Source of the DNA: Myxococcales bacterium
GTDB lineage: Bacteria > Myxococcota > Myxococcia > Myxococcales > JAKAPL01
Direction: 5' to 3'
Assembly: GCA_021807105.1 (NCBI GenBank)
Contig: JAKAPL010000005.1
Location: forward strand, 1 to 64,000
DNA length: 64,000 bases
The notes below the pieces were generated by a model. The model worked only from the letters and a program-made list of their open reading frames with translations. It searched no databases and had not been told where the DNA came from. Below are positions 27,592-34,567 of the stretch, in pieces; position 1 is the stretch's first letter, and each line of letters starts with the position of its first letter. The translations under genes and the position numbers were made by a program.

Positions 27592-27829
27592 CCCGGCTTA
27601 TTCACGGTACGGCGTAGCGAGGCGTTCGAGACCGCAGCCGAGAAGGGCAAGCGCAGCGACGACCGACGAGGCGTGCTGAAGCACCTCCCCCCAAGTCGTT
27701 GTAGGGGGGCAAGCCCCCCGCAGGAGGAAGGAGCGAGCACACCCCCCCAAGTCGTTGTAGGGGGGCAAGCCCCCCCCTTCACAGGCGCGGGATCGGACGC
27801 CGCAGCAGCCGGGCCGTGAATAAGCCGGG
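27592..27829. mobile_element. MITE family D, complete copy with 5-bp target duplication and IS1380-type ends
   Basis: This 238-bp non-coding element begins cccggcttattcac and ends gtgaataagccggg, and is flanked by ctaag on both sides (27587-27591 and 27830-27834). Inside are two copies of a unit containing aagtcgttgtaggggggcaa (about 27690-27722 and 27745-27778). The ends match those bounding the IS1380 transposase element at 31185-33162, so that transposase family may move it. Its left arm matches the repeat at 213-278. Confidence 0.82.
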
Positions 27830-27936
27830 CTAAGCCCGAGACCGGTCGACCGTGTCGTCCCCCGCAAGGCCACGATCTCCCGTGTCGCGCGGGTCAGGGG
27901 CGTCAGGAGCGTCGGCTTCGAATTGGGGACCAGCAT
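27830..27936 (-). pseudogene. 5' fragment of an unidentified gene cut by MITE D
   Basis: On the reverse strand an ATG at 27936 is preceded by a strong ribosome site (aaaggagaaggcacc then atg). It opens a frame MLVPNSKPTLLTPLTRATRE that reaches the MITE after about 35 codons and then continues only in repeat sequence. The ribosome site suggests a once real gene whose remainder is missing. The product is not recognised. Confidence 0.35.
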
Positions 27937-28002
27937 GGTGCCTTCTCCTTTGTCAGTGGACCGCTTGATTGCGGCCCATACCCCTATAAAAATGCAGTCC
28001 GT

Positions 28003-29127
28003 GTGCCACTCGGAAGCAGCGTGATTTCAGGGTGTTGCCCCGTCGCGGAACTCGATGACCGTACGGAGTCTGGTCGAGAGTCCAGGATTCGTGGACTCGG
28101 GCTCCTCCGCCCCGGCCGTGGGCCGCAGCCCAACACGCGTGCAGCAGGCTTCGCTGGCCTGACGATGGCCGGACTCGACGTGTCGCTGGCCGGACTGGAA
28201 GAGTCGATGGCCGGACACGTCGAGTCGCTGACCCGACTCGACGTGTCGCTGGCGAGACTCCTCAAGCCCCTGGCCGGTCTTGACGTGTCGCTGGCCGGTC
28301 TTGACGTGTCGCTGGCCGGACTCGACGTGTCGCTGGCCGGTCTCGACGTGTCGCTGGCCGGTCTCGACGTGTCGCTGGCCGGTCTCGACGTGTCGCTGGC
28401 CGGTCTCGACGTGTCGATGGCCGGACTCGACAAGTCGATGGCCGAGCCCGACGAGTCGATGGCCGAGCCCGACGAGTCGATGGCCGAGCCCGACGAGTCG
28501 ATGGCCGAGCCCGACGAGTCGATGGCCGAGCCCGACAAGTCGATGGCCGAGCCCGACGAGTCGATGGCCGGACTCGACGAGTCGCTGGCCGAACTCATCG
28601 AGTCGCTGGCAAGGCTCGACGAGTCGCTGGCAAGGCTCGACGAGTCGATGGCCAGGCTCGACGAGTCGCTGACCCGACTCGACGAGTCGCTGGCCGAACT
28701 CATCGAGTCGATGGCCGGACTCGACGAGTCGATGGCCGAGCCCGACGAGTCGCTGGCCGAGCCCGACGAGTCGCTGGCCCGACTTGACGAGTCGCTGGCC
28801 CGACTCGTCGAGTCGCTGGCCGGACTCGACGAGTCGCTGGCCCGACTCGACGAGTCGCTGACCCGACTCGACGAGTCGCTGACCCGACTCGACGAGTCGC
28901 TGGCCCGACTCGACGAGTCGCTGCCCGGACTCGACGAGTCGCTGACCCGACTCGACGAGTCGCTGGCCGGACTCGACGAGTCGCTGGCCGGACTCGACGA
29001 GTCGCTGGCCGAGCCCGACGAGTCGACGGCCGGACTCATCGCGCGGGCGCGCGGGGCGCGCGGTGACGGACGATTCCGCCAAGCGCCATGCCGGCGCGGA
29101 CCGGGTTCAGGTCGCCATAGCGCATGA
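28003..29127 (+). CDS. Possible heptad-repeat (coiled-coil) protein encoded by the 21-bp array
   Basis: This 374-codon frame consists mostly of about 41 heptads of the form (L/M)(A/T)(G/R/E)(L/P)(D)(E/V)S. Leucines fall at positions 1 and 4 of each heptad, the spacing of a coiled coil. No domain, signal peptide or good ribosome site is visible, and an internal ATG at 28165 begins the repeats. Because 21 is a multiple of three, other frames of the array are open too, including two long reverse ones. The coding claim is therefore uncertain, and the array may simply be a minisatellite. Confidence 0.3.
   Translation: MPLGSSVISGCCPVAELDDRTESGRESRIRGLGLLRPGRGPQPNTRAAGFAGLTMAGLDVSLAGLEESMAGHVESLTRLDVSLARLLKPLAGLDVSLAGLDVSLAGLDVSLAGLDVSLAGLDVSLAGLDVSLAGLDVSMAGLDKSMAEPDESMAEPDESMAEPDESMAEPDESMAEPDKSMAEPDESMAGLDESLAELIESLARLDESLARLDESMARLDESLTRLDESLAELIESMAGLDESMAEPDESLAEPDESLARLDESLARLVESLAGLDESLARLDESLTRLDESLTRLDESLARLDESLPGLDESLTRLDESLAGLDESLAGLDESLAEPDESTAGLIARARGARGDGRFRQAPCRRGPGSGRHSA
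28165..29040. repeat. Minisatellite: about 41 copies of a 21-bp unit
   Basis: The unit is ctggccggactcgacgagtc plus g, with variants at a few fixed positions (ctg/atg, gga/cga/gag, gac/atc, gag/gtg). Blocks of identical variants occur side by side: gtgtcg units at 28280-28410, gagccc units at 28440-28560 and cgactc units at 28780-28960. This indicates local duplication. The array ends inside the stop region of the truncated RAYT gene. Confidence 0.92.
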
Positions 29128-29497
29128 CGGTCAGTACGTGGCGGCCGCTCGCGTCCGGCTGGATCATCGGCGACTTCATCCGCTGCGTGACGACCTGCCC
29201 GCGACAGCTTTGCTGCTGCTGGTTGTACCAGCGGGCGAAGAGGTGGTTCACGACCTGCCAGAAGCGGCTGAACTCCTCCTGGCCGCGGGTCGCGACGACG
29301 ACGAGGTGCGGGTGGGTGCCCATGAGGCAGTAGGAGCGGACGAGGATGCCGTGGCGCGGGGCGTACTTGGCGACGAGGGAGAGGAAGCAGCGCTTGGCGA
29401 GGTCGTCTTCGAGGACGCGGGAGAAGTTGTGGCTGCGCCATGTACAGTGGTTGGTGGAGCCGAGGTCGACGAGGAGGCGGCGAGGGATGCGGGCCAT
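29036..29497 (-). pseudogene. RAYT (REP-associated Y1 transposase), C-terminally truncated
   Basis: The ATG at 29497 opens 153 residues typical of the TnpA-REP branch of HUH transposases. They show the opening NHCTWRSHN, the metal-binding HUH pair in YCLMGTHPHLVV, a tyrosine-bearing helix (NHLFARWYNQQQ) and the family phrase MRYGDLNPVRAGM. Full-length relatives usually continue well past that phrase; here only about 16 residues remain before a stop that lies inside the 21-bp repeat array. The 3' end therefore appears to have been replaced by the array. RAYTs mobilise short palindromic REP sequences and act on single strands. Activity of this copy is doubtful. Confidence 0.72.
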
Positions 29498-30015
29498 GGC
29501 TGCCGCCCAGGGGCAAGCATCGTGCCGACCTACCGAGTGATCCATAGAGCGAGGGTCTGACATCGGTGGGGAGAAATGGGCCACCGGACGATCGAGACCG
29601 GGGAGAACTCGTCCGTCACCGGAGGCCCGGGTAGTTGCGCGCGATCTCGCGTGCCTCGCGCGGGCCGCAGCGCTCCGCGGCGCTTGGCGGAAACGGCCTG
29701 GGGCCGCTTCCAAGGAAGTGCCCCAGGGTCTGCACCGGCGCGCGCAGTTCGGACGACTCGAGATCGCGGCTATCTCCACGTCCTTGCTGGAGAATCCGGT
29801 TGTCCGTCACCGTCTCCCCCCGTCTCCCCCCCCGCTGGTCCCACCGCCCCTGTCGCTCCGATCGCCCCGTCTCGCCTCTCTCGCCTCCGGACCCGGTCGC
29901 CCCGCCGGTCCGCCGCAGGCGTCAACGCCACCCACGGCCAAGATTCCGGCGGCAACGCCGATGCCAACCAAGACACGACGTCACAATAATCTGTCTTTCC
30001 GCAATCCAGCCATCG
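29498..30015. other. Stretch without a supported gene
   Basis: No convincing gene is seen. A C-rich run (29815-29850) and, on the reverse strand at about 29830-29905, a few Gly-X-Y codons (GAIGATGAVGPAGG) suggest a possible remnant of a collagen-like gene. Frames here are short and lack ribosome sites. Confidence 0.4.
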
Positions 30016-31179
30016 TCATCGACCTGCGCCTCCCGATGAAGCCGCGCGTCCAAGCGGCAACGGCCGCGTTGCCATCCGCAGCCATGCGTTTCTCGCCCTG
30101 CAAACCTCACCGGTCGAGGAACACCTCTCGGACCCGCGAAATGGCTTCGGCTGCCACTTGCCGACGCCGGCCATCGCCCTTGCCGCCGCGCGCGCGTCCC
30201 GGAGGGGCACGCCATCGTCCACCAGCCACGTGAACAAAAGCGGAGCAGTCGCACTTCCCATGATCGGGAACTGCTCATCCACGACCCACGGCTGCGGAAG
30301 CGCCTCCACGAACTCTCTTTTCGTCGCAAAGCCAAGGCGTCCCAGCCGGCAGCCATCCCACAGAATCCGTCGCACGCCCTCAAGGCGCCTCCGCCATGTC
30401 GCCTCGGCGGTGTCCCCTTTGGGGAAGTCGTGCAGTCTCTTGTAAGCGTGCTCCTCATCTTCGCCCTTCTCTCGCCTGGGCTTACAGATGAGCCCAAGAA
30501 TGAAATGACGACGCGAATGCCCCTGCGCGGCCGCGCGAGCTGCCTCAATCTTATCGAGGACGCGCATGCCCCCAGGGCAAGCCCGGACCCAGCCTGAATC
30601 GGGGGAAGCTACAGCGCCCAGCCAAGCTTCCAGCGAGAACTCTGGGGACAGGAATCCGGACGCGACCTGGCCCAGAACACGCCTTACACCGTCTGGAAAG
30701 CGTGCGCACCGTCCCAACACATCCATGGCAAGTTCCGTCGGCCAGTGAGAATCGTGCCGCCTTTCCGCTCGCAGCAGGCCGTCGGTCTGGCAGGGGCCTG
30801 CTCGGGCGAAATCCACATCCGGGCGAGCGAAACCCGTGCTGGGATCGGGGCAACGCTTCCATGTAGCGTGCGCAAACGTTGCGTCAAAGTGGAGGGCCGC
30901 TGGAACGCTCCGGCGATCCCGCGTCGGTGCTGGCAGAAGCACGAGGTCGTGGTCGACCAGGAATGCTGTTCCAACCGCACTGGGACCAAGACCGCGGTCG
31001 TAGTCCAGGTAGCGCAACCTAATCCTGAACAAGCCACTTGCTTCGAGGGAGTCAATCTGCAACCGAAAGTCGCGATCTCCGCCTCCACCGTGAGCCTCGA
31101 AAACACCCACGATTGCAGCCGGCGGTGCTGTCGCGCCAGCCGCAAACACACTTACACCCAGCGCCGCGCCTAGAGTCAC
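30016..31179 (-). CDS. Secreted protein of unknown function, possibly 5'-truncated
   Basis: The reverse frame is open from a GTG at 31179 for 387 residues. The first residues (TLGAALGVSVFAAGATA) look like a signal-peptide core, but the positively charged start expected before it is missing. The IS1380 left end lies only six bases upstream, so the original start may have been lost. The body is mixed, with FRLQIDSLEASGLFRIRLRYLDYD, a Cys pair around KRCPDPST and GPCQTDG, and an amphipathic C-terminal half (ATKREFVEALPQPW). No family is recognised. G+C is visibly lower than in the core genes, consistent with acquisition from elsewhere. Confidence 0.5.
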   Translation of the reverse strand: MTLGAALGVSVFAAGATAPPAAIVGVFEAHGGGGDRDFRLQIDSLEASGLFRIRLRYLDYDRGLGPSAVGTAFLVDHDLVLLPAPTRDRRSVPAALHFDATFAHATWKRCPDPSTGFARPDVDFARAGPCQTDGLLRAERRHDSHWPTELAMDVLGRCARFPDGVRRVLGQVASGFLSPEFSLEAWLGAVASPDSGWVRACPGGMRVLDKIEAARAAAQGHSRRHFILGLICKPRREKGEDEEHAYKRLHDFPKGDTAEATWRRRLEGVRRILWDGCRLGRLGFATKREFVEALPQPWVVDEQFPIMGSATAPLLFTWLVDDGVPLRDARAAARAMAGVGKWQPKPFRGSERCSSTGEVCRARNAWLRMATRPLPLGRAASSGGAGR

Positions 31180-31291
31180 CTGAACCCGGCTTATTCACCG
31201 TAAAAAGCGAAGAAAAGACGACGCGCCGCCTCGGAAGCGTGGTAGGACAAGGTTTCCACGCCATTGTCCGGCACGCAGAAGGAGGCGCGTC

Positions 31292-32716
31292 ATGGGTGAA
31301 GACCTAGCACTCTTTCCAGTCGAGTTCAACGGGTCCTTGAAGGTCGAGGCTCGGGCCGAGCGGCTTTCCGGGGAGGCTGGGGCGGTGATCCTCCGGGAGG
31401 TCATCGAACGGCTTGGCATCGGTCGGTTCCTGGCCGATCGGATCGAGGATCCGCGGAATCAGGATCTCATCACCCACCCGCTCATCGAGCTGCTCCAGAC
31501 CGAGTTGCTCATGCTCGGCCAGGGCTGGCACGACCGCGACGACGCGGATGCCCTGCGCGACGATCCGGTGATGCGCCTTGCGGTATCCGAGCGGCGGGGG
31601 ATCGCGCCGCTGCTCTCGCCGGGGTTGCCGGAGGGGAAGCCGAAGCCGAAGAACCCACGGGTCCCCGACGGCCTCGCCTCGCAGCCGACGCTCTCGCGCC
31701 TGGGGCGCTCCCTGGCTACGGATGAGAACCGAGCGGTGCTGCGCGAGGCGTTACTCGTCACGGCGGCGCGGCGGATCAAGGCCGAGCGCGGCGGACACCG
31801 GATGCGGTACGTGACGATCGACGTGGACAGCCTGCCGGTGGAGGTCGAGGGCCATCAGGAGGGCAGCGAGTACAACGGCCACTACCACGCCCGGATCTTC
31901 CACCCCCTCGTCGCCTCCATTGGCGAGACCGGCGACCTGCTCGACCTCCGACTGCGCAGGGGGAACGCGCATACGGCCGCGGGGGCGCTCGACTTCATCT
32001 TGCCCTTGCTCGATCGGGTCGAGACGGAGCTGTGCCAGGTGGCGTCCGTGCGCATGGACGCGGGTTTCCCGGAGGAGAATCTGCTCTTCGGAATGGAAGA
32101 GCGGCGGAAGTGGACGCCCTACGTCGCCCGGGTGAAGAACAACCCGATCCCGGATCGGATGGCCGAGCCCTACTTGCGGCGTCCACCCGGACGCCCGCCC
32201 GAAGAGCCGCGCACCTGGTTCTACGAGATGACCTACATGGCCGAGAGTTGGTCCCGCCCTCGGCGCGTGGTGCTCGTCGTCCAGGAGCGGCCGGACGAAC
32301 TCTTCCTGCACCACTTCTGGCTGATCACCAACTGGGACGAGAGCCAGATGCCCGCCGACGAGCTTCTGGAACTCTACCGCGATCGCGGAGCAGCGGAGGG
32401 CCACTTCGGCGAGCTGATGAGCGTGCTCGCGCCCGCGCTGTCGTCCTCGCCCCGGCAGAAGAGCCACTACCGTGGCAAGCCACCCGAGACGAAGATCGCC
32501 CCCGGCGACGGCTTTGCCCAGAATGAGGTGATCCTGCTCGTAAACGCCCTCGCCTACAACGTCGCCCACGCCGCGCGCGTGCTCGTGGAGACGGCCACCG
32601 GCGAAGGCTGGAGCCTGATGCGGGTGCGCGAGCGGCTGCTGCGGGTGGCCGCGCGCGTGCTCGTCCATGGCCGCCGGGCCATCCTCGTCATCAACGAGGT
32701 CTCGGCGCGGCTCTGA
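31292..32716 (+). CDS. IS1380-family transposase, C-terminus altered by MITE insertion
   Basis: This 474-residue DDE transposase has IS1380-type motifs: first Asp in VTIDVDSLPVEVEG, the phrase LRRGNAHTAAGALDFILPLL, second Asp in SVRMDAGFPEE, and the catalytic Glu region ELYRDRGAAEGHFGEL. Its TGA at 32714-32716 exists only because a family-A MITE inserted after ctctg. Reading across without the element, the original frame continues WSALWSRLAAMRFVEG to a TGA at about 32933. The current protein therefore lacks 16 C-terminal residues. The catalytic core is complete, so activity is possible but untested. Confidence 0.88.
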   Translation: MGEDLALFPVEFNGSLKVEARAERLSGEAGAVILREVIERLGIGRFLADRIEDPRNQDLITHPLIELLQTELLMLGQGWHDRDDADALRDDPVMRLAVSERRGIAPLLSPGLPEGKPKPKNPRVPDGLASQPTLSRLGRSLATDENRAVLREALLVTAARRIKAERGGHRMRYVTIDVDSLPVEVEGHQEGSEYNGHYHARIFHPLVASIGETGDLLDLRLRRGNAHTAAGALDFILPLLDRVETELCQVASVRMDAGFPEENLLFGMEERRKWTPYVARVKNNPIPDRMAEPYLRRPPGRPPEEPRTWFYEMTYMAESWSRPRRVVLVVQERPDELFLHHFWLITNWDESQMPADELLELYRDRGAAEGHFGELMSVLAPALSSSPRQKSHYRGKPPETKIAPGDGFAQNEVILLVNALAYNVAHAARVLVETATGEGWSLMRVRERLLRVAARVLVHGRRAILVINEVSARL

Positions 32717-32878
32717 GCCTGTGAATCAATCCCCTCCCATCGCCAGACCGCCGATCCGGGCCCATCTGCTTCGTTGCGTCAACTGCGGCATACTCCAGTG
32801 AGTATGCCTCGTTGCCGCGCCTCGCATCTGGGACCCGTCTCGACGGCCTGGCTCGGTCCGAGGATTGATTCACAAGCT
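32716..32878. mobile_element. MITE family A, copy inserted in the transposase gene
   Basis: This 163-bp element has inverted ends agcctgtgaatcaatcccc and ggattgattcacaagct and a central hairpin gcatactccagtgagtatgc. It is flanked by exact ctctg duplications at 32711-32715 and 32879-32883. It is in the opposite orientation to the copy at 23983-24141 and supplies the final A of the transposase stop codon. Confidence 0.9.
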
Positions 32879-33162
32879 CTCTGGAGCGCGCTCTGGTCGA
32901 GGCTCGCGGCCATGCGCTTCGTCGAGGGCTGACCCCAGCCCTCTTTGCACAGCCCCAAGCTCTCGCCGCGCCGGACGCGGGGCGAGGCCGTGTGCCGCCA
33001 ACCGCATTCGGCCGGCTCACAACGCCGCCCAACTCCCAAATCAAGCCGCGAGAGCAACTCGATGCACGCACATCCAGCCATCGATAACCTCCTCCACCCG
33101 CTCCGCTGCCCGCCCTTCGGTGCCCTACGCTCGCGATCCAGGTACGGCGTGAATAAGACGGG

Positions 33163-33546
33163 TTAACAGCAGCCCGAGGACACAGAGCTTCACGTGCGCC
33201 TCGATGCGGTGCGCCACCCAGTGATACACCGGCCTCATCTTCAGCCCGCTCTTCATCGAGCGCCAGCACACTCTTCCACCCTCATGAGCTGCTTGTAACC
33301 GAGCGCGAGGTCCTGGGCGGTGAGGGTGTCGTCGTTGCTGGTGACGACCCACTTGCCGTCGTACTTGGCCTCCCGCGCCACCCGGCCTCGAACGATCCGC
33401 AACTGCTCACCCGCGGTCTGCCGAAGGTAACGGCCAAAGCGCTCGCTGGTGAGCAGCGCACAGACCCGCTCGCTGTGCTCCTTGCCCGTCGGGTCGCGTA
33501 GGCTGCGCAGCTCCTTCCGGGGGGGGAGACCTCCTCCCGCAGCCAC
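33163..33546 (-). pseudogene. IS1634/IS4-type transposase remnant, frameshifted
   Basis: On the reverse strand, KYDGKWVVTSNDDTLTAQD and LALGYKQLMRVEE in one frame are followed in another by SMKSGLKMRPVYHWVAHRIE and AHVKLCVLGLLL. Together these form the C-terminal third of an IS1634-type transposase, in which YKxLxxVExxFRxxKSxLxxRPVYHW is characteristic. A frameshift lies near 33262. The right boundary coincides with the IS1380-type terminus at 33162. No N-terminal part remains, so this is a dead fragment. The DNA is lower in G+C than the core. Confidence 0.7.
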
Positions 33547-33639
33547 TGCTGATGGCAGTTAAGCTTCGAGTAGGGCTGTAGCGCCCGACCGGCCACCGTC
33601 GCGGCGAAACGTTTCCGCGTGGCGAGGGACTAACGAGGC

Positions 33640-34113
33640 ATGCGGATCGTGGTCACGGCGCTCGCGGGAAGCTGGCTCCTCTCGGCCTGCGGGGTGCGGG
33701 CCGGGGAGAGGCTCCCGAGCTTCGCGGCGCGCACCGCGTCGGGGGCGGAGGTCTCGGCGGCGGCGCTGCGGGGTCACGCCACGATCGTGGACCTCTGGTC
33801 GCCGGGTTGCATCGCCTGCGTGGGTGAGTTGGCGGCCTTGCAGCGGCTCCAGGACGACCTGGGGCCACGCGGGCTGCGCGTCATCGCGCTCTACGATCGG
33901 GGAGGGCCGAGGGACGGGTGGCTCGTCGGCGATGGCGCCGGGGCTCGCTTCCCGATCGCGCGCATCGGCGGCGGTCTGATGCGCCGGCTGGGCGGCTGGG
34001 AGTTTCCGACGACGCTCTTCGTCGGCAAGGACGGCCGGGTCCGGACGGTCGTGCACGGCGATCCCGGCGAGGGACGGCTCCGGGCGATGACCCTGGCGCT
34101 GCTCTCGCCCTGA
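33640..34113 (+). CDS. TlpA/thioredoxin-like lipoprotein
   Basis: This 157-residue protein has a lipoprotein signal (LAGSWLLSAC) followed by a thioredoxin-fold domain of the AhpC-TSA/TlpA type. The redox pair is in DLWSPGCIACVGEL (CIAC), and the cis-Pro is in GGWEFPTTLFVGKDGRV. It would act in the periplasm on protein disulphides or cytochrome apoproteins. CIAC is an uncommon variant of the CxxC pair. It stands alone, with transposon debris upstream and a gene-free 300 bp downstream. Confidence 0.8.
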   Translation: MRIVVTALAGSWLLSACGVRAGERLPSFAARTASGAEVSAAALRGHATIVDLWSPGCIACVGELAALQRLQDDLGPRGLRVIALYDRGGPRDGWLVGDGAGARFPIARIGGGLMRRLGGWEFPTTLFVGKDGRVRTVVHGDPGEGRLRAMTLALLSP

Positions 34114-34427
34114 TCCGCGCGAGGTCCCGCCCCACGACCCCCGAGGCTCCGCTTCCGCGTGAAGATTCGGCGATGGGCCTCGCGGACGACGAGGTGCGAC
34201 GGGGGCTGGACTCTCCTCCCAGCGGATCGTCGTGAGGCGATCCGGCCGTCGCGGCGCGGGAAGGCAGCGTGGCCGCGCCGGGGCTCCCGGTCCTCGGAGG
34301 CCGCGCTGTCAGAGGCTCGCGGTATAGGAGCCCCCATCCGTCCGTGATCGAGGCCGTGCCTCCATAGAGGCGCGGCCCCGGCCGGCGAGAAGGGCGCACA
34401 TGCGAGGCGTGACCGAGCGAGGATCAG
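34114..34427. other. Gene-free stretch between the TlpA-like gene and recJ
   Basis: No gene is supported. Short frames on both strands lack ribosome sites and family resemblance. The stretch leads into a broken family-A MITE at 34428. Confidence 0.5.
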
Positions 34428-34545
34428 AGAGTGTGTGAACGAATCCCCTCCCGTGGCCGGGCCGTCGCTCCCGGGCCCATCTGCTTCTGGGACCCCATCG
34501 AAGGTGGGGATGGGTCAACTGCGGCCTCCTCCAGTCCTTCCCGCC
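34428..34545. repeat. MITE family A, degenerate partial copy
   Basis: The left end gagagtgtgtgaacgaatcc and the following tcccgtggccgggccgtc and gggcccatctgcttc match the left half of the copy at 32716-32878. The copy then diverges around an inserted hairpin (gaccccatcgaaggtgggga), and the right terminus is missing. It lies about 20 bp upstream of the recJ start codon. Confidence 0.65.
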
Positions 34546-34567
34546 GGACCCGGGCGAGGGTGGTGCG

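Larger units (their letters stand above)
31185..33162 (+). mobile_element. IS1380-family insertion sequence, interrupted by MITE A
   Basis: The ends cccggcttattcaccgt at 31185 and, inverted, cccgtcttattcacgccgt at 33162 bound a 1978-bp segment carrying one IS1380-type transposase. Removing the inserted 163-bp MITE and its 5-bp duplication leaves about 1810 bp, a normal size for this family. The flanks ctgaa and ttaac do not match, so the boundaries may be rearranged or the right end may belong to another copy. Confidence 0.68.

Noticed and set aside
27965-27990. Promoter-like TTGATT and TATAAA
   Set aside because: The spacer is only 14 bp and no convincing gene follows.
28165-29040. Possible CRISPR array
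   Set aside because: Units are contiguous 21-bp tandem copies without unique spacers, and no cas gene is nearby.
28027-29082. Reverse-strand frame of SGQRLVE repeats
   Set aside because: It is the complement of the 21-bp array. All frames of such an array stay open, and there is no ribosome site or domain to prefer this one.
27984-29516. Reverse-strand Ser/Asp-rich 510-codon frame
   Set aside because: It reads the RAYT gene in a wrong frame and then the repeat array; the RAYT frame has clear family motifs instead.
31185-33162. IS1380 target duplication
   Set aside because: The five bases on either side (ctgaa and ttaac) do not match, so no duplication is claimed for this copy.
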